In this document: piece by piece, positions 1 through 9,292 of the stretch | How positions within the stretch are numbered: the stretch's first letter is position 1 | Layout of the letters: every line of letters starts with the position of its first letter | From: Luteibacter sp. OK325 | Lineage (GTDB): Bacteria; Pseudomonadota; Gammaproteobacteria; Xanthomonadales; Rhodanobacteraceae | NCBI RefSeq assembly: GCF_003050935.1 | Contig: NZ_QAOX01000008.1 | Coordinates: forward strand, 62,001-126,000 | DNA: 64,000 bases | Direction of reading: 5' to 3' | The notes under the pieces: generated by a model | Seen by the model: the letters and a program-made list of their open reading frames with translations, nothing else | What the model was told of the DNA's origin: nothing | Databases searched by the model: none | Program-made: the position numbers and the translations under genes

Positions 1-2
1 TG

Positions 3-857
3 GATGGCATCACGCTGCGCGGAGATGGCGGCGGCGCGCCGCTGATCGTCGCCTCGCGCGGGAAACTCGTCCTTCCATGGCGCACCCTCATGGGTGGCGA
101 GGCCACCATCTCGCGACTGGAAATAGAAAGCGCGCGCATCGACCTCGACGCTGTATCTGCCTATCTCGACACGCTGCCGCAGCGGCCCTCAACCGCAGGC
201 GCGATCCTGCCAGAGATCGATGCCGGATTCCGCGTGTCGCGAAGCACCCTGCTGCGAGGCAACCGGCTGCTGCTCTCCAACGTCGACATCGACGCCGGCC
301 GATTGGCCAGCAACCATCGATTCAACCTGTCCATCGACGCGAGCACGGCGGACGAGACGCCCTACGCACTCGATCTCGCAACCACGCCCGCGCTCACACG
401 TGGCGTGCTTACGCTCGGCGAGCTCAACCTGGATGTTGCAAGCAAGGACCACTTCAGCGCAAAACTGCATGGCGATGCCACGTGGCGGGGCGGCGCGGAT
501 GTCGGCGCCTCGATGGCCGGGCAGGTGACGCGCGCCGCTGCCGCCCCTTATGACGTGGTTCTTGGCGTCACGCCAGCCAACCAACAGGATCCGCTATCGA
601 TCGCGCTGAAGATCGACGGTGAGCAGGACCATGCGGATCTCCACCTTCCGCCGCTTGCACTGGCCGACTGGTGGACAGGTGTGCAGGCGGGGCGCTCACC
701 CACGCTCCCACCCGTACAGGGCAGCATCGAATCCACACAGGTGGACGTCGGCAGCGTGCACATCAAGGGCTTGCGCGTCCGCGCGACGTCCGGGGCAGCG
801 GCAGCGGCCTCACCGGCTCCGACCTCGACCGCCACTACGCCAGCTCGATTGCCATGA
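3..857 (+). CDS. AsmA-family-like protein, C-terminal part (5' end outside window)
   Basis: The reading frame is open from the first bases of the window and ends at TGA 855-857, so this is the C-terminal ~284 residues of a longer protein. The visible part alternates short polar and hydrophobic beta-strand-like segments, as in the periplasmic repeats of AsmA/TAM-related inner-membrane-anchored proteins, and ends in a low-complexity Ala/Ser/Thr/Pro tail. An AsmA-like gene directly before mutY is a familiar arrangement in Xanthomonadales; this neighbourhood is the main reason for the call. The stop overlaps the mutY start by 4 bases (ATGA), implying translational coupling. With no N-terminus visible, the membrane anchor and the exact subfamily cannot be judged. 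Confidence 0.6.
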   Translation, partial: DGITLRGDGGGAPLIVASRGKLVLPWRTLMGGEATISRLEIESARIDLDAVSAYLDTLPQRPSTAGAILPEIDAGFRVSRSTLLRGNRLLLSNVDIDAGRLASNHRFNLSIDASTADETPYALDLATTPALTRGVLTLGELNLDVASKDHFSAKLHGDATWRGGADVGASMAGQVTRAAAAPYDVVLGVTPANQQDPLSIALKIDGEQDHADLHLPPLALADWWTGVQAGRSPTLPPVQGSIESTQVDVGSVHIKGLRVRATSGAAAAASPAPTSTATTPARLP

Positions 858-1900
858 ATGTCTTCGCTACCGAACTTCTTCGCTGGTACGACCATCACGG
901 TCGCAAGGATCTACCCTGGCAGCACCCGCGCGACGCGTATCGCGTCTGGCTGTCCGAAATCATGCTGCAACAGACCCAGGTCGTTACCGTCATCGGTTAC
1001 TTCCAGCGCTTCGTCGAACGACTACCCACGCTAGCCGCGCTGGCCAACGCCGACGAAGACACCGTGCTCGCGTTGTGGTCGGGCCTGGGTTACTACCGCC
1101 GGGCGCGCTTCCTGCACGGTGCCGCGCAGTTGTGCGTCGAGCAACATGGCGGTGAATTGCCACGCGACCTCGATGCCTTGCTCGCACTGCCGGGCATCGG
1201 CCGTTCCACGGCCGGCGCCATCCTCGCGCAGGCGTATGGCCTGCGCTTTCCAATCCTCGACGGCAATGTCAAACGCGTCCTGACCCGCTATCACGGGGTA
1301 GCCGGCCATCCCGGCGAAAGCGCCGTGGAAAAAAAGTTGTGGCTGTTTGCGGACGAGCACACGCCGGCCAGGCGCACGGCGGACTTCACGCAGGCGATCA
1401 TGGACCTCGGCGCCACGGTCTGCGTGCGCAGCAAGCCCTTGTGTCCGCTATGCCCACAGGCTGCGAGCTGCGTCGCCCTGCGCGATGGCCTGACCACCGT
1501 GCTTCCTACCGCCAAGCCCGGCAAGAAGATTCCGACGCGCGCGCTGTCGATGCTGCTCCTGCGCGATGCCCGCGGTCGCATCCTGCTGGAGAAGCGCGGC
1601 GCACAAGGTGTCTGGTCGGGGCTATGGAGCTTGCCGGAAGCGGACGACGCCTCCGCGGCAGGCTCGGTAGCGGCCCGCATCGCACGCGTCGGCGACGCCG
1701 ATCCCCTGCCCGCCTTCACCCACGTCTTCAGTCACTACCGGCTGGACGTTTCCCCCATCCTGTTCGACCATGCCGCCCCACTTACCGCCGTGGCCGACCG
1801 CCCCGACCGGCGCTGGTGCGACAGGGGCGAGATCGCCTCACTCGGCTTGCCTGCCCCGGTGCGCACGCTGCTGGACAACCTTCCGGAGATATCCCCATGA
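854..1900 (+). CDS. mutY: A/G-specific adenine DNA glycosylase MutY
   Basis: Base-excision repair enzyme that removes adenine mispaired with 8-oxoguanine. The 348-residue protein has the HhH-GPD fold: catalytic Glu35 in [10 protein letters not shown], the helix-hairpin-helix [12 protein letters not shown] (~112-123) and catalytic Asp136 in ILDGNV. The 4Fe-4S ligands follow with canonical C-X6-C-X2-C-X5-C spacing (Cys190, 197, 200, 206). The C-terminal ~120 residues are the Nudix-like domain that recognises 8-oxoG. The ATG at 854 was chosen because it overlaps the upstream stop (ATGA) and puts the family N-terminus at the right place; upstream in-frame codons would only add sequence antisense in character. 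It overlaps yggX by 4 bases downstream. Confidence 0.96.
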   Translation: MNVFATELLRWYDHHGRKDLPWQHPRDAYRVWLSEIMLQQTQVVTVIGYFQRFVERLPTLAALANADEDTVLALWSGLGYYRRARFLHGAAQLCVEQHGGELPRDLDALLALPGIGRSTAGAILAQAYGLRFPILDGNVKRVLTRYHGVAGHPGESAVEKKLWLFADEHTPARRTADFTQAIMDLGATVCVRSKPLCPLCPQAASCVALRDGLTTVLPTAKPGKKIPTRALSMLLLRDARGRILLEKRGAQGVWSGLWSLPEADDASAAGSVAARIARVGDADPLPAFTHVFSHYRLDVSPILFDHAAPLTAVADRPDRRWCDRGEIASLGLPAPVRTLLDNLPEISP

Positions 1901-2175
1901 AGCGCATGGTTCACTGCGTGAAACTCGGCCACGACGCCGAAGGCCTCGACTTCGCCCCCTGGCCAGGCGACCTTGGTAAGCGCATTTACGAGAATGTTTG
2001 CAAGGAGGCGTGGGCACAGTGGCTGAGCCACCAGACCATGCTTATCAATGAGATGCGCTTGTCCCCGCTGGACCCGAAGACCCGTGGCTTCCTCAGCGGG
2101 GAAATGGAAAAGTACTTCTTCGGCGGCGACGTCGTGCAGCCCGCCGGCTACGTTCCGCCCGAACGAGAGGCTTGA
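1897..2175 (+). CDS. yggX: Probable Fe(2+)-trafficking protein YggX
   Basis: Small (92-residue) cytosolic protein of the YggX family, linked to iron handling and protection of Fe-S clusters from oxidative damage. The N-terminal Cys7 in MVHCVKLG, the segment [12 protein letters not shown] and the run [17 protein letters not shown] are family hallmarks, and the length is normal. The start overlaps the mutY stop (ATGA at 1897-1900), so this Fe-S protection factor is co-translated with an Fe-S glycosylase, as in many gammaproteobacteria. Confidence 0.95.
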   Translation: MKRMVHCVKLGHDAEGLDFAPWPGDLGKRIYENVCKEAWAQWLSHQTMLINEMRLSPLDPKTRGFLSGEMEKYFFGGDVVQPAGYVPPEREA

Positions 2176-2241
2176 CGCCGACGCCCGCAACGGATTTAAT
2201 ACGCGGCTCCACTCGCCGCAACATTCGTTGCAGGCATCTGT

Positions 2242-2317
2242 GGCTCGGTAGCTCAGTTGGTAGAGCAGGGGATTGAAAATCCCCGTGTCGGCGGTTCGAT
2301 TCCGTCCCGAGCCACCA
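2242..2317 (+). tRNA. tRNA-Phe (anticodon GAA)
   Basis: A complete cloverleaf can be read. The acceptor stem is GGCTCGG with CCGAGCC, followed by discriminator A and an encoded CCA. The D-loop is TAGCTCAGTTGGTAGAGCA, the anticodon stem GGGGA-TTGAAAA-TCCCC has GAA in the loop, and the T-arm is GGCGGTTCGATTCCGTC. The last 51 bases plus two more form the left 53-bp direct repeat of the integrated element, so this tRNA is the attachment gene. It is intact, because the element carries the replacing 3' end. Confidence 0.97.
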
Positions 2318-2319
2318 TT
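2267..2319 (+). repeat. Left attachment site (attL), 53-bp direct repeat inside tRNA-Phe
   Basis: The 53 bases from the anticodon stem to two bases past CCA are repeated identically at 15629-15681. The identity stops on both sides (C versus A before it; C versus T after it). This is the classical core of tRNA-3'-end integration. Confidence 0.93.
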
Positions 2320-2583
2320 CCTTTCAAGTACTTGCATAAGACTCGTCGAACGACATCGCGACGTTGACGTGTCGGATGTCCGTTCCGTGCCCGTTTTTTT
2401 TCGCAGTCTCTCCTGCGCTTACGACGCCGGTGTCTCTGGCTCAGAATTCCTCGCGCCGGCCTCGTCCTTGAAGGTCCCAGTTGAGCCCATGGGCGCTTGC
2501 GCTGGCCGCGCACTGACGCAGGCGAGCTTCGACGCCGCCGAGACGCGCAAACGGCGTTCTAGGCTTCCCAGCGGCCAAGCAGC

Positions 2584-3792
2584 TCACTCGCCTGCGTCTA
2601 GTGCGCTCACTATCGTCTCGGTATCTGGATCGTAGTAAGAGCCCGAGAGCTCTCCTTTGACGATAAGCGGAATCACTTGATCGATCACTGCAAGATCAAT
2701 TAGGAACCATTCTTTCGGATGAAAGGGTTTTCCGAAGTGACCCGGTATATCGATGGCAAGCCGAGCTGAAGAAAAGAAGCGGTGCAATATCGCCTCCAAC
2801 CGAATCGGATCGAAATTCAAGACCTCGAACTCGCGGATCACGCGCACTGGCGCGAATAGAAAAGTCGGGTCGGAAGCCGCTCCGCGCACTCGGTCTGCGA
2901 CGGATCCCGTCGTAACACCTATTTTGTAAAGCCTGCCGTCGAGGGAGGCGATTTTTGGGTCCGGTGACATGCTGCGTGCCACGTAAACACGCCCGACACC
3001 CAGAGAATCCGGTGCCATTGCGCCAGACGCTGCGGCCTCGAACAAAGGGCCAATGCTTGCCGATGAAATTCGTCGACCCGATGGATCTTTATAGAGCTCA
3101 GTCGCGAGCGACCTCAGAAGGTTCTGCCCCTCCGTACCGTTGTCGAAGATCAACCTCAACCGAGCGTTACGCTTGCCGTTCCGAACATGCGGCTCGTTCA
3201 CCTCAGCGACGTACACCATAACGCCGCGAAGAATGAAGAATTGCCCAACGTCAATCTCTTGCTCGTTAGCAAATCGCTTGCTCTGCCTGACGCCAGAGAT
3301 CAAATCCGCCGTGCACTGCTTGAAAAGTGGTGCGAACTTCTCGAACTCAGAGCAGGGTATGCGAGCAGAAATCCTGTCCGGTTGGGCGCCACGCAAGACG
3401 GCGTGCCGCCGAACAAAGATATCCGGCTCAGGCGAATCCAACAGCGGTTCATCCAAAAGGTCATCAAGACTCTGCGGCACCGTTTGGGCGCGAATACCCT
3501 CTAACAATCCATGTCGATCGACTGCACTAAGCCTCTCAAACATCGCCTGGTCAGCACGATAGACGCGGAGACGCTCCTTCAAGCGTCGCTCTGAAAGAGA
3601 GATACGGCCGGACGCGGCACCCTCACCCGGAACGTGGCCATGGGCATCGATGAATTGGCAAATTTCCTCGAAAGCCTCGAAAAGACGCGACTTATCGTCA
3701 CCCGCCGCTGCGCGCACGGGTTTCACATCGAGCAACCCGAACGGGTCGTCCTCGAGAAATAGTTCATCCAGCGTTTTTCTGACTCTTTTCAT
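2584..3792 (-). CDS. GIY-YIG (T5orf172-like) nuclease family protein
   Basis: 402 residues; last gene of the methyltransferase-helicase-nuclease operon. The C-terminal ~110 residues show a T5orf172-type GIY-YIG core: Tyr270 (GRVYVARS), Tyr289 (LYKIGVT), Arg301 (VADRVRGA), Glu333 (RLEAILHRFF), then PKEWF near 359-363. The N-terminal part (~35-85) has a stretch like helicase-associated domains (FIDAHGHVP). The middle (~180-245) is a conserved-looking beta-rich segment including RLRLIFDNGTEGQNLLRSL. Its ATG overlaps the helicase stop by 4 bases, indicating coupled translation and probably a complex. Nuclease activity is inferred from the GIY-YIG residues. Since the methyltransferase's own nuclease region looks degenerate, this is the likely cutting subunit. 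Confidence 0.8.
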   Translation of the reverse strand: MKRVRKTLDELFLEDDPFGLLDVKPVRAAAGDDKSRLFEAFEEICQFIDAHGHVPGEGAASGRISLSERRLKERLRVYRADQAMFERLSAVDRHGLLEGIRAQTVPQSLDDLLDEPLLDSPEPDIFVRRHAVLRGAQPDRISARIPCSEFEKFAPLFKQCTADLISGVRQSKRFANEQEIDVGQFFILRGVMVYVAEVNEPHVRNGKRNARLRLIFDNGTEGQNLLRSLATELYKDPSGRRISSASIGPLFEAAASGAMAPDSLGVGRVYVARSMSPDPKIASLDGRLYKIGVTTGSVADRVRGAASDPTFLFAPVRVIREFEVLNFDPIRLEAILHRFFSSARLAIDIPGHFGKPFHPKEWFLIDLAVIDQVIPLIVKGELSGSYYDPDTETIVSALDAGE

Positions 3793-5783
3793 GATGCAGG
3801 TATGGGAGATGCCATTCGGCGTCGCTTAGCCTCTCGAAGCCACGCCAAGGCTTCAGCCATTCTACGCTCTAGCGGGTTCGGGCTGACCAGGCTCGGCTCT
3901 GCGCCCCTTTCGGCACGAAATTCCTTGATCCTGGGAAAGAGCGCAACGGCCTCTTCCTCACTCATCGCAGTCTTGGTAGCTGATATCGCTCCATGAATCG
4001 TACGGAGCACATCTGCTGTTACGGCCTTCGACATGATCTCGTAAGCGCGCTGAAAGGGATTGATTGAATCAATAAGATCCATGTCCAACTCATCAAGATT
4101 TATGAGTCGATCAGCAAAGCGCACAAAACGCGTATCGTGATGCTGTTCAACCGAGACTGCCGGACTCTTGAAGACACCCTGTGCAACTATCGCCTGACGG
4201 ATCGCCTCCACCTCGTCCGGATCTAAATCCGGGTACTGACGTGCGATGACCCTGGGTATGAATACTTGGTTCACCGTTTCGGGTGGGTATTCATGAGGCG
4301 TCATCGCCGCGCGAAGCACGGACTCATCCTGGAAGATGGCGGCGGTGAGCGCGTCTAGGTCGGACTGAAGAATCTGACGAGCACGATCCGTCCCAGGCTC
4401 GGCGAACCCACGGATTGTGATTGTCTGGAAGCCCCGCTCGTCCTCAACCGCATCGTATGTAATTTCCAACGCCCGCCGAGCGCCGTCGAGATCATCGGAA
4501 TCGTCACGCGTCCTGAAATTGAAGTTTGGAGCCAAGACTTGCTCCATCAACAGCGAGCATGCGATTGCCTTCAACATATTATTCACTGCATCACTGACCC
4601 GCTCTTCTGAAGCGTCGGGCTCGGCAATCAGGTTTGTGAACTGCGCATGGTTTTTCCCAGGCGCATCACGAGTGACTCGCCCGATGATCTGAATCACTTC
4701 TGTCAAAGACCCTCGATAACCCACGGTCAGCGCGTGCTCGCACCACACCCAGTCAAATCCTTCCTTTGCCATTCCCAGAGCGATGATGATGTCAACATCA
4801 TCTCGAGATTGAATGGACCGAAGAGTCCGCATGACAGCTTCTCGGTCACTCGAATCGTCTACCAGATCAGCGATCTTTAGGACGCGACCATCTGGCGTCT
4901 TCACGTGATAGAGGCCAGTCCGGGCGTCGGTATCGATGACCTCACCGAGATGATCCAAGATCCGGTCCACCTCGGTGTACTTGTCCGTCGTCGATTCCGC
5001 TGACCGTACATGGGGTATGTGAACAATTGTCTTCAGTGATGGATCGAGAACCTCGTTGATTGCTTCGACGTATTTGCCCCGATAGAAGTGGTAACCAATC
5101 CCAAGGCTCTTCAGGTCTCTATATCCATTGAGCTGTTCGTAGTACGTATAAATAACCTTAGTGAAACGCTCTTCGTCTTCGGGACGCAAGACGGGGACGG
5201 CATCCCCTCTAAAATACGATCCGGTCATGGCCAAGATATGAGCCCGCCCACGCTCCAAGAGCTCACGAACAACCTCACCTAGTCGACTTCCATCGTCGGC
5301 GGAGACGTGATGAAACTCATCTACTGCGATCAGCGCGTTATCGAACGCCTCGGCGCCGAGCGCGTCAAAGGCAAATCGGAACGCCGAATGGGTGCATACC
5401 AATATACTTTCAGGTGATGCCATGAAAGATGAGATGGCCTTCACCTTGTTCGCAGCACCGGCTCCCTCGGTTAGGTTCCACTTCGTATCAACGTTCCAGT
5501 CCCGAAAAAATCCACCCACCGTAAGCGGCGTTGACCTAAAAGAAGAGCCGATCGATCGCTCGGGGACAGCGACGATAACCTTCTTTATGCCTTGATTTTC
5601 GAGCTTATCGAGGGCGACAAACATGAGCGCCCGCGACTTTCCCGATGCGGGAGGTGCTTTCACTAACAGATACTGCGAATTCCGTGCGTCATAGACACGA
5701 GCCTGCATCTCTCGCATGCCCTGCTCGTCGACTACTTGGCTCGCGCCAGTCGCCGCATATCGAACCGTAACGAAGTCAGCCAT
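3789..5783 (-). CDS. DEAD/DEAH-type SF2 helicase of putative restriction/defence operon
   Basis: 664-residue superfamily 2 helicase. Walker A is APPASGKS (43-50), motif II is DEFH (155-158, in IAVDEFHHV), motif III MTGS (~186-189), motif V-like GMAKEGFDW (337-345) and motif VI QIIGRVTR (365-372). The last ~250 residues lack a recognisable nuclease or specificity motif and may bind the partners. It starts 8 bases inside the end of the methyltransferase gene and overlaps the GIY-YIG gene by 4 bases. By analogy with restriction helicases it would translocate DNA once a target is recognised; that role is inferred from context. Confidence 0.88.
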   Translation of the reverse strand: MADFVTVRYAATGASQVVDEQGMREMQARVYDARNSQYLLVKAPPASGKSRALMFVALDKLENQGIKKVIVAVPERSIGSSFRSTPLTVGGFFRDWNVDTKWNLTEGAGAANKVKAISSFMASPESILVCTHSAFRFAFDALGAEAFDNALIAVDEFHHVSADDGSRLGEVVRELLERGRAHILAMTGSYFRGDAVPVLRPEDEERFTKVIYTYYEQLNGYRDLKSLGIGYHFYRGKYVEAINEVLDPSLKTIVHIPHVRSAESTTDKYTEVDRILDHLGEVIDTDARTGLYHVKTPDGRVLKIADLVDDSSDREAVMRTLRSIQSRDDVDIIIALGMAKEGFDWVWCEHALTVGYRGSLTEVIQIIGRVTRDAPGKNHAQFTNLIAEPDASEERVSDAVNNMLKAIACSLLMEQVLAPNFNFRTRDDSDDLDGARRALEITYDAVEDERGFQTITIRGFAEPGTDRARQILQSDLDALTAAIFQDESVLRAAMTPHEYPPETVNQVFIPRVIARQYPDLDPDEVEAIRQAIVAQGVFKSPAVSVEQHHDTRFVRFADRLINLDELDMDLIDSINPFQRAYEIMSKAVTADVLRTIHGAISATKTAMSEEEAVALFPRIKEFRAERGAEPSLVSPNPLERRMAEALAWLREAKRRRMASPIPAS

Positions 5784-8466
5784 TCTTAGATTTCCTCACA
5801 GCCGTCGCTCGCTTGGTTCGAGCGAATGCGGACGAGTAGCGTTTGATCAAGTGTTCGAGCCTTTCCGCATCGTCTTTGAACGTACGGCCGATATAGATTT
5901 CCTCAACGGCCGCATCGACCGCAGCGTGGGCCTCAAGAAGGTTTTCCGGCATCGTCGCGGGGTCGTACATCCATGCCAGCGACCTACCAGGATGAGCCTC
6001 ACGAGCTTCGATGATCGACAGCGAATGCTCGGCCAGTAGATCTTTCTGTGCGGAAGACAGCGAAGGAACCGGAAAAGTGTTGTACACGAGGGTATTGGAA
6101 TAGCGATAGTCGCTCTTCATCCGACCACCCACAGCAGCAAGCCATACCGTATGTAAGCGTGACGAGAGTAATGCAAAGACAAAGTCGCTCGCATCATATA
6201 TCGCGAACGCCAGGTTGCTGATCACCGTTGCGCCCGAAAGCAAGCCTATGGGGGTGTAACGCCGCCGTTCGGACGCGACACCCGGAACGATGATCGCCTC
6301 TCCTTGGCGATGTGGCCGATACACAAATCGGTAGGGCGTGGCCGCATTTGCGTTTGCCTGCTTCCCGTTACTCTCTCGACGGAGAGTAGCAACTCTGGCG
6401 AACCTATGATTGAGCTCCGGAATATTCCGAGCCTCCTCCACAACGTCATCGCCGACCCAGATACACCACCGTTCAATTCCCTTTATGAATTCTTTCGACC
6501 CCATGTACTTGCGTACGAACTTCTCCGCCTCAGGGTGCTGTTGCAGCAACTCGTCCCGCTGACGAGCGTCAAGGATGAGATTTCTTCCGTCTGTCGGCTT
6601 GTTGCCGTAATCCATTTGAGGCAAATCGCTAATTGCCTTCGTGCGCTTGAAAACGATTGTGTCATCCATCTCGACCAGATACGGACCGATATTTGACACC
6701 GTGCGGGCGGTCGTACCTTGAAAGAGCGTTTTGATTCCTTTTTGTCTGGATCGAAGGCCCACGACTACGCACATCACGGCTGCGTTCTTAGAGGCGCTGT
6801 TCTGCCATTTGAAGGACTGATGAGCGAAGAAGATCTCTTGATTCATACGGAAGAGAATCGGCCACAGCATTCCGACCTGCTCGCCCTGACAGATGGAGTT
6901 CGTCGAGACCAATGCCAGCTTTGCTCCAGTTTTTTGCGCATACTCCGCGCCCTTCACAAACCACGCAGCAACGTAGTCGAGATCCTTATAAGTCTTGAGG
7001 TGCCCGCTAAAAACATGTCTCATATCCTCCTTCTGCTCGGCCGTTTGGAACACGCTGCCCAGATATGGCGGGTTCCCGACGACGTAGATTTCCGATGCCA
7101 AAACTTTCGGACAGACGGACGACCAATCGGTGTGTAACGCATTCCTGCACAGGATGTGGCCAGAATCGGACAACGGAAGCGGAGCGGGAGACTTATTGAA
7201 GACCTCCTCGAACCGGCGATTCATCTGGTACTCGGCAATCCAGAGGGATAGCTTTGCCGTCTCCGCAGCGAAATCCGTCACCTCAATGCCAAAAAAGTGG
7301 TCGAGACGAATCCCACTCATGGACAACGACCATTGTTTTGCCACGCTTTGCAACTGAAGGAAGATCTTCGTTTCCAGCTCCCTCAGCTCACGATATGCGG
7401 TGATGAGAAAGTTGCCTGACCCGCAGGCCGGATCTAGAACTCGTATACCGTAGATCCTCTTGAGCAGCTGGCGAAGCCCTTCCTCGTCGTCCATCCGAGA
7501 TTCAAACTCTTGCTCCAAGTCGCTGAGGAACAGAGGCTTGAGAGTCTTTAGAATGTTTGGAACGGATGTGTAGTGCATCCCCAAGTCGCCCCTCAGCTCG
7601 GGATGGACGATCGCCTGAATCATTGATCCAAAGATGTCTGGATTGATCGTTCCCCAGTCCTGGGAGACGCATTCTTTAAGAAGACGTTTCGCCGTCTTAG
7701 AGAACGCTGGAACCTCGGCTACCTCGCGAAACAGCAGACCATTTACGTACGGGAACCGCCCTAAAAATTCGGGAATATCGCCCCTATCGCTTTCGACGAT
7801 ATCCAAAATCCTGAAAATTTGATCGATAACCGCAGACGTTCCATCCCCGTCATCACCAGAGAGCGTAAAAACCGTCGTCGAGAAGATCTTCTTCTGGAAG
7901 ATCCCCGTACTCTCAGCGAATAAGCAAAAAAGGAGACGCGTCATGAACACATTCAGTTCATGGGTATGCCTCTCATCTAACCAGGTCGGATTCGCGTCGA
8001 GAATCGCGTCGTAGAGCTTCGACAGTCGCCCGGTTGCCTTGACGTCTGCGATATTCTCTGGCTCATCTTCGAACCGCTCGATGCCCACCATTGGCAGGAA
8101 AAATTCGAACGAGTCGTTGAGCTGCGCGTAGGCCCCGTGGATCGGACGATCCTGCTTCAAGTCCTTTGCAAAAAAGTCGATACCGTCGGTCACCAAAATA
8201 AACCGACACGGCCGCTTTTCGGCCTGCTCTGAGAGTTCCAGGGCATCGTAGGCCCTCTCGGCCTCGCCAACCGGCGCCTCAAGAAAGTGCAGCTTCCCTT
8301 TCCAGATGAGGACCGATGCATTTTCGAGCCACTCTTGCTTGCCAAGCTTGGCAAGGGTCGCGCGAGGAACGTCGTACGCCTCAAGCAGGCCGAAGACGAA
8401 AGTGCGAGCGTTGAAAGGCGCTGAGACAAGGCCTTTGAGCGCCTCCTCGATGCTGGAGAGATTCAT
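5776..8466 (-). CDS. MmeI-like class I DNA (adenine-N6) methyltransferase
   Basis: 896 residues from the chosen ATG; an in-frame ATG 48 bases upstream (8514) is possible but less likely. Motif I is DPACGSGNF (~345-353) and the catalytic motif IV is NPPY (~465-468), typical of N6-adenine methyltransferases. Segments such as FCLFAESTGIF, FPYVNGLLF, FGSMIQAI and LGMHYTSVPNI match the layout of MmeI-type (type IIG) enzymes: N-domain, helical domain, methyltransferase, then a target-recognition-like C-terminal half. The N-domain, where MmeI relatives carry a D...ExK nuclease, shows EAP where ExK is expected, so it may be non-cutting. First gene of the operon, overlapping the helicase by 8 bases. 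Confidence 0.85.
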   Translation of the reverse strand: MNLSSIEEALKGLVSAPFNARTFVFGLLEAYDVPRATLAKLGKQEWLENASVLIWKGKLHFLEAPVGEAERAYDALELSEQAEKRPCRFILVTDGIDFFAKDLKQDRPIHGAYAQLNDSFEFFLPMVGIERFEDEPENIADVKATGRLSKLYDAILDANPTWLDERHTHELNVFMTRLLFCLFAESTGIFQKKIFSTTVFTLSGDDGDGTSAVIDQIFRILDIVESDRGDIPEFLGRFPYVNGLLFREVAEVPAFSKTAKRLLKECVSQDWGTINPDIFGSMIQAIVHPELRGDLGMHYTSVPNILKTLKPLFLSDLEQEFESRMDDEEGLRQLLKRIYGIRVLDPACGSGNFLITAYRELRELETKIFLQLQSVAKQWSLSMSGIRLDHFFGIEVTDFAAETAKLSLWIAEYQMNRRFEEVFNKSPAPLPLSDSGHILCRNALHTDWSSVCPKVLASEIYVVGNPPYLGSVFQTAEQKEDMRHVFSGHLKTYKDLDYVAAWFVKGAEYAQKTGAKLALVSTNSICQGEQVGMLWPILFRMNQEIFFAHQSFKWQNSASKNAAVMCVVVGLRSRQKGIKTLFQGTTARTVSNIGPYLVEMDDTIVFKRTKAISDLPQMDYGNKPTDGRNLILDARQRDELLQQHPEAEKFVRKYMGSKEFIKGIERWCIWVGDDVVEEARNIPELNHRFARVATLRRESNGKQANANAATPYRFVYRPHRQGEAIIVPGVASERRRYTPIGLLSGATVISNLAFAIYDASDFVFALLSSRLHTVWLAAVGGRMKSDYRYSNTLVYNTFPVPSLSSAQKDLLAEHSLSIIEAREAHPGRSLAWMYDPATMPENLLEAHAAVDAAVEEIYIGRTFKDDAERLEHLIKRYSSAFARTKRATAVRKSKNG

Positions 8467-8611
8467 TTGCAACCAAAAATTAGCGGGCTCGTCCCCAGGG
8501 CGTGCAGGATGCACACCGGCTGAGCCATTTGTAGGATAGCCGTCACGTCCCCCTCGGGGAATCGCAAAATGTATACCTTTCGGTAGATCGCCAGAGACCT
8601 ACCAAAACTCA

Positions 8612-8634
8612 TGTCAGAAGTGTATTATCAGAAC
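8612..8634. promoter_or_regulatory. Possible recombinase binding/res-like repeat upstream of serine recombinase
   Basis: An imperfect pair of CAGAA-containing half-sites (TGTCAGAA and TCAGAACA around a T/A-rich centre) lies just before the resolvase ribosome-binding site, in the 185-bp gap between the divergent methyltransferase and resolvase genes. Serine resolvases usually recombine at sites beside their gene, but the symmetry is weak and this could be only promoter sequence. Confidence 0.2.
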
Positions 8635-8651
8635 ATCTAAGGAGTTTTGAT

Positions 8652-9215
8652 ATGAGCGAGATCGTCGGGTACGCTCGTGTGAGTAGTTCTGGCCAGAGCC
8701 TGGACGTGCAAATGGACAAGCTTGCCGCCGCCGGCTGTTCGCGCATCTTCGCGGAAAAACGTTCTGGTAAGCAGGCGGACAACCGTCCCGAACTTCAGGC
8801 GTGCCTGGCGTTTCTTCGGGAAGGCGATGCCTTGGTAATTTCACGCCTCGACCGAATGGCCCGATCAGTGCTCGATTTAGCCAAGATCGCAGACACGCTC
8901 CAAAGGAAAGGGATTGCTCTGCGAGTGCTCGATCAAGCGATCGACACGGGGTCACCCGAAGGCCGCCTCATGTTTAGTTTGCTCGGAGCTTTTGCCCAGT
9001 TCGAGAATGATATCCGGGCGGAACGACAGACCGACGGAATCGCTAAGGCGAAGGAGAAGGGTGTTTCTTTTGGCAGAAGGCGAGCCCTCACCGCCGACCA
9101 GTGTGAACGCATACGAATGCTAAGGGAGGAAGAGGCTTTTTCCGTCCAGCAGCTCGCCGATCGCTTCAACGTCGGCGTCGCAACCATATATAGAGCACTG
9201 CAAACCGCCGCCTGA
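8652..9215 (+). CDS. Serine recombinase, resolvase/invertase family
   Basis: 187 residues, normal for small serine recombinases of the Tn3-resolvase/Hin-invertase family. The N-terminus has the nucleophile motif YARVSSSGQ, then the catalytic Arg region ISRLDRMARS, and SLLGAFAQFENDIRAERQTDGIAKAKEKG, which leads into the E-helix. The C-terminal ~45 residues are the helix-turn-helix that binds the crossover site (FSVQQLADRFNVGVATIYRAL). A good AAGGAG sits at 8639-8644, 7 bases before ATG. It is divergent from the methyltransferase operon. It could resolve dimers or invert DNA in this element, or be the relic of a nested transposon; no inverted repeats or transposase are visible nearby. Confidence 0.9.
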   Translation: MSEIVGYARVSSSGQSLDVQMDKLAAAGCSRIFAEKRSGKQADNRPELQACLAFLREGDALVISRLDRMARSVLDLAKIADTLQRKGIALRVLDQAIDTGSPEGRLMFSLLGAFAQFENDIRAERQTDGIAKAKEKGVSFGRRRALTADQCERIRMLREEEAFSVQQLADRFNVGVATIYRALQTAA

Positions 9216-9292
9216 TCCGTCAGTAGTACAGATGCGGATGTCTAGTTGCAGCCGCAAGGTTCGACCGGACCCGATGGGAAGCAACGACGCAT

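Noticed and set aside
8467..8651. Classical three-subsite res region of a Tn3 transposon
   Set aside because: Only one weak half-site pair is visible and no transposase or 38-bp terminal inverted repeats are present.
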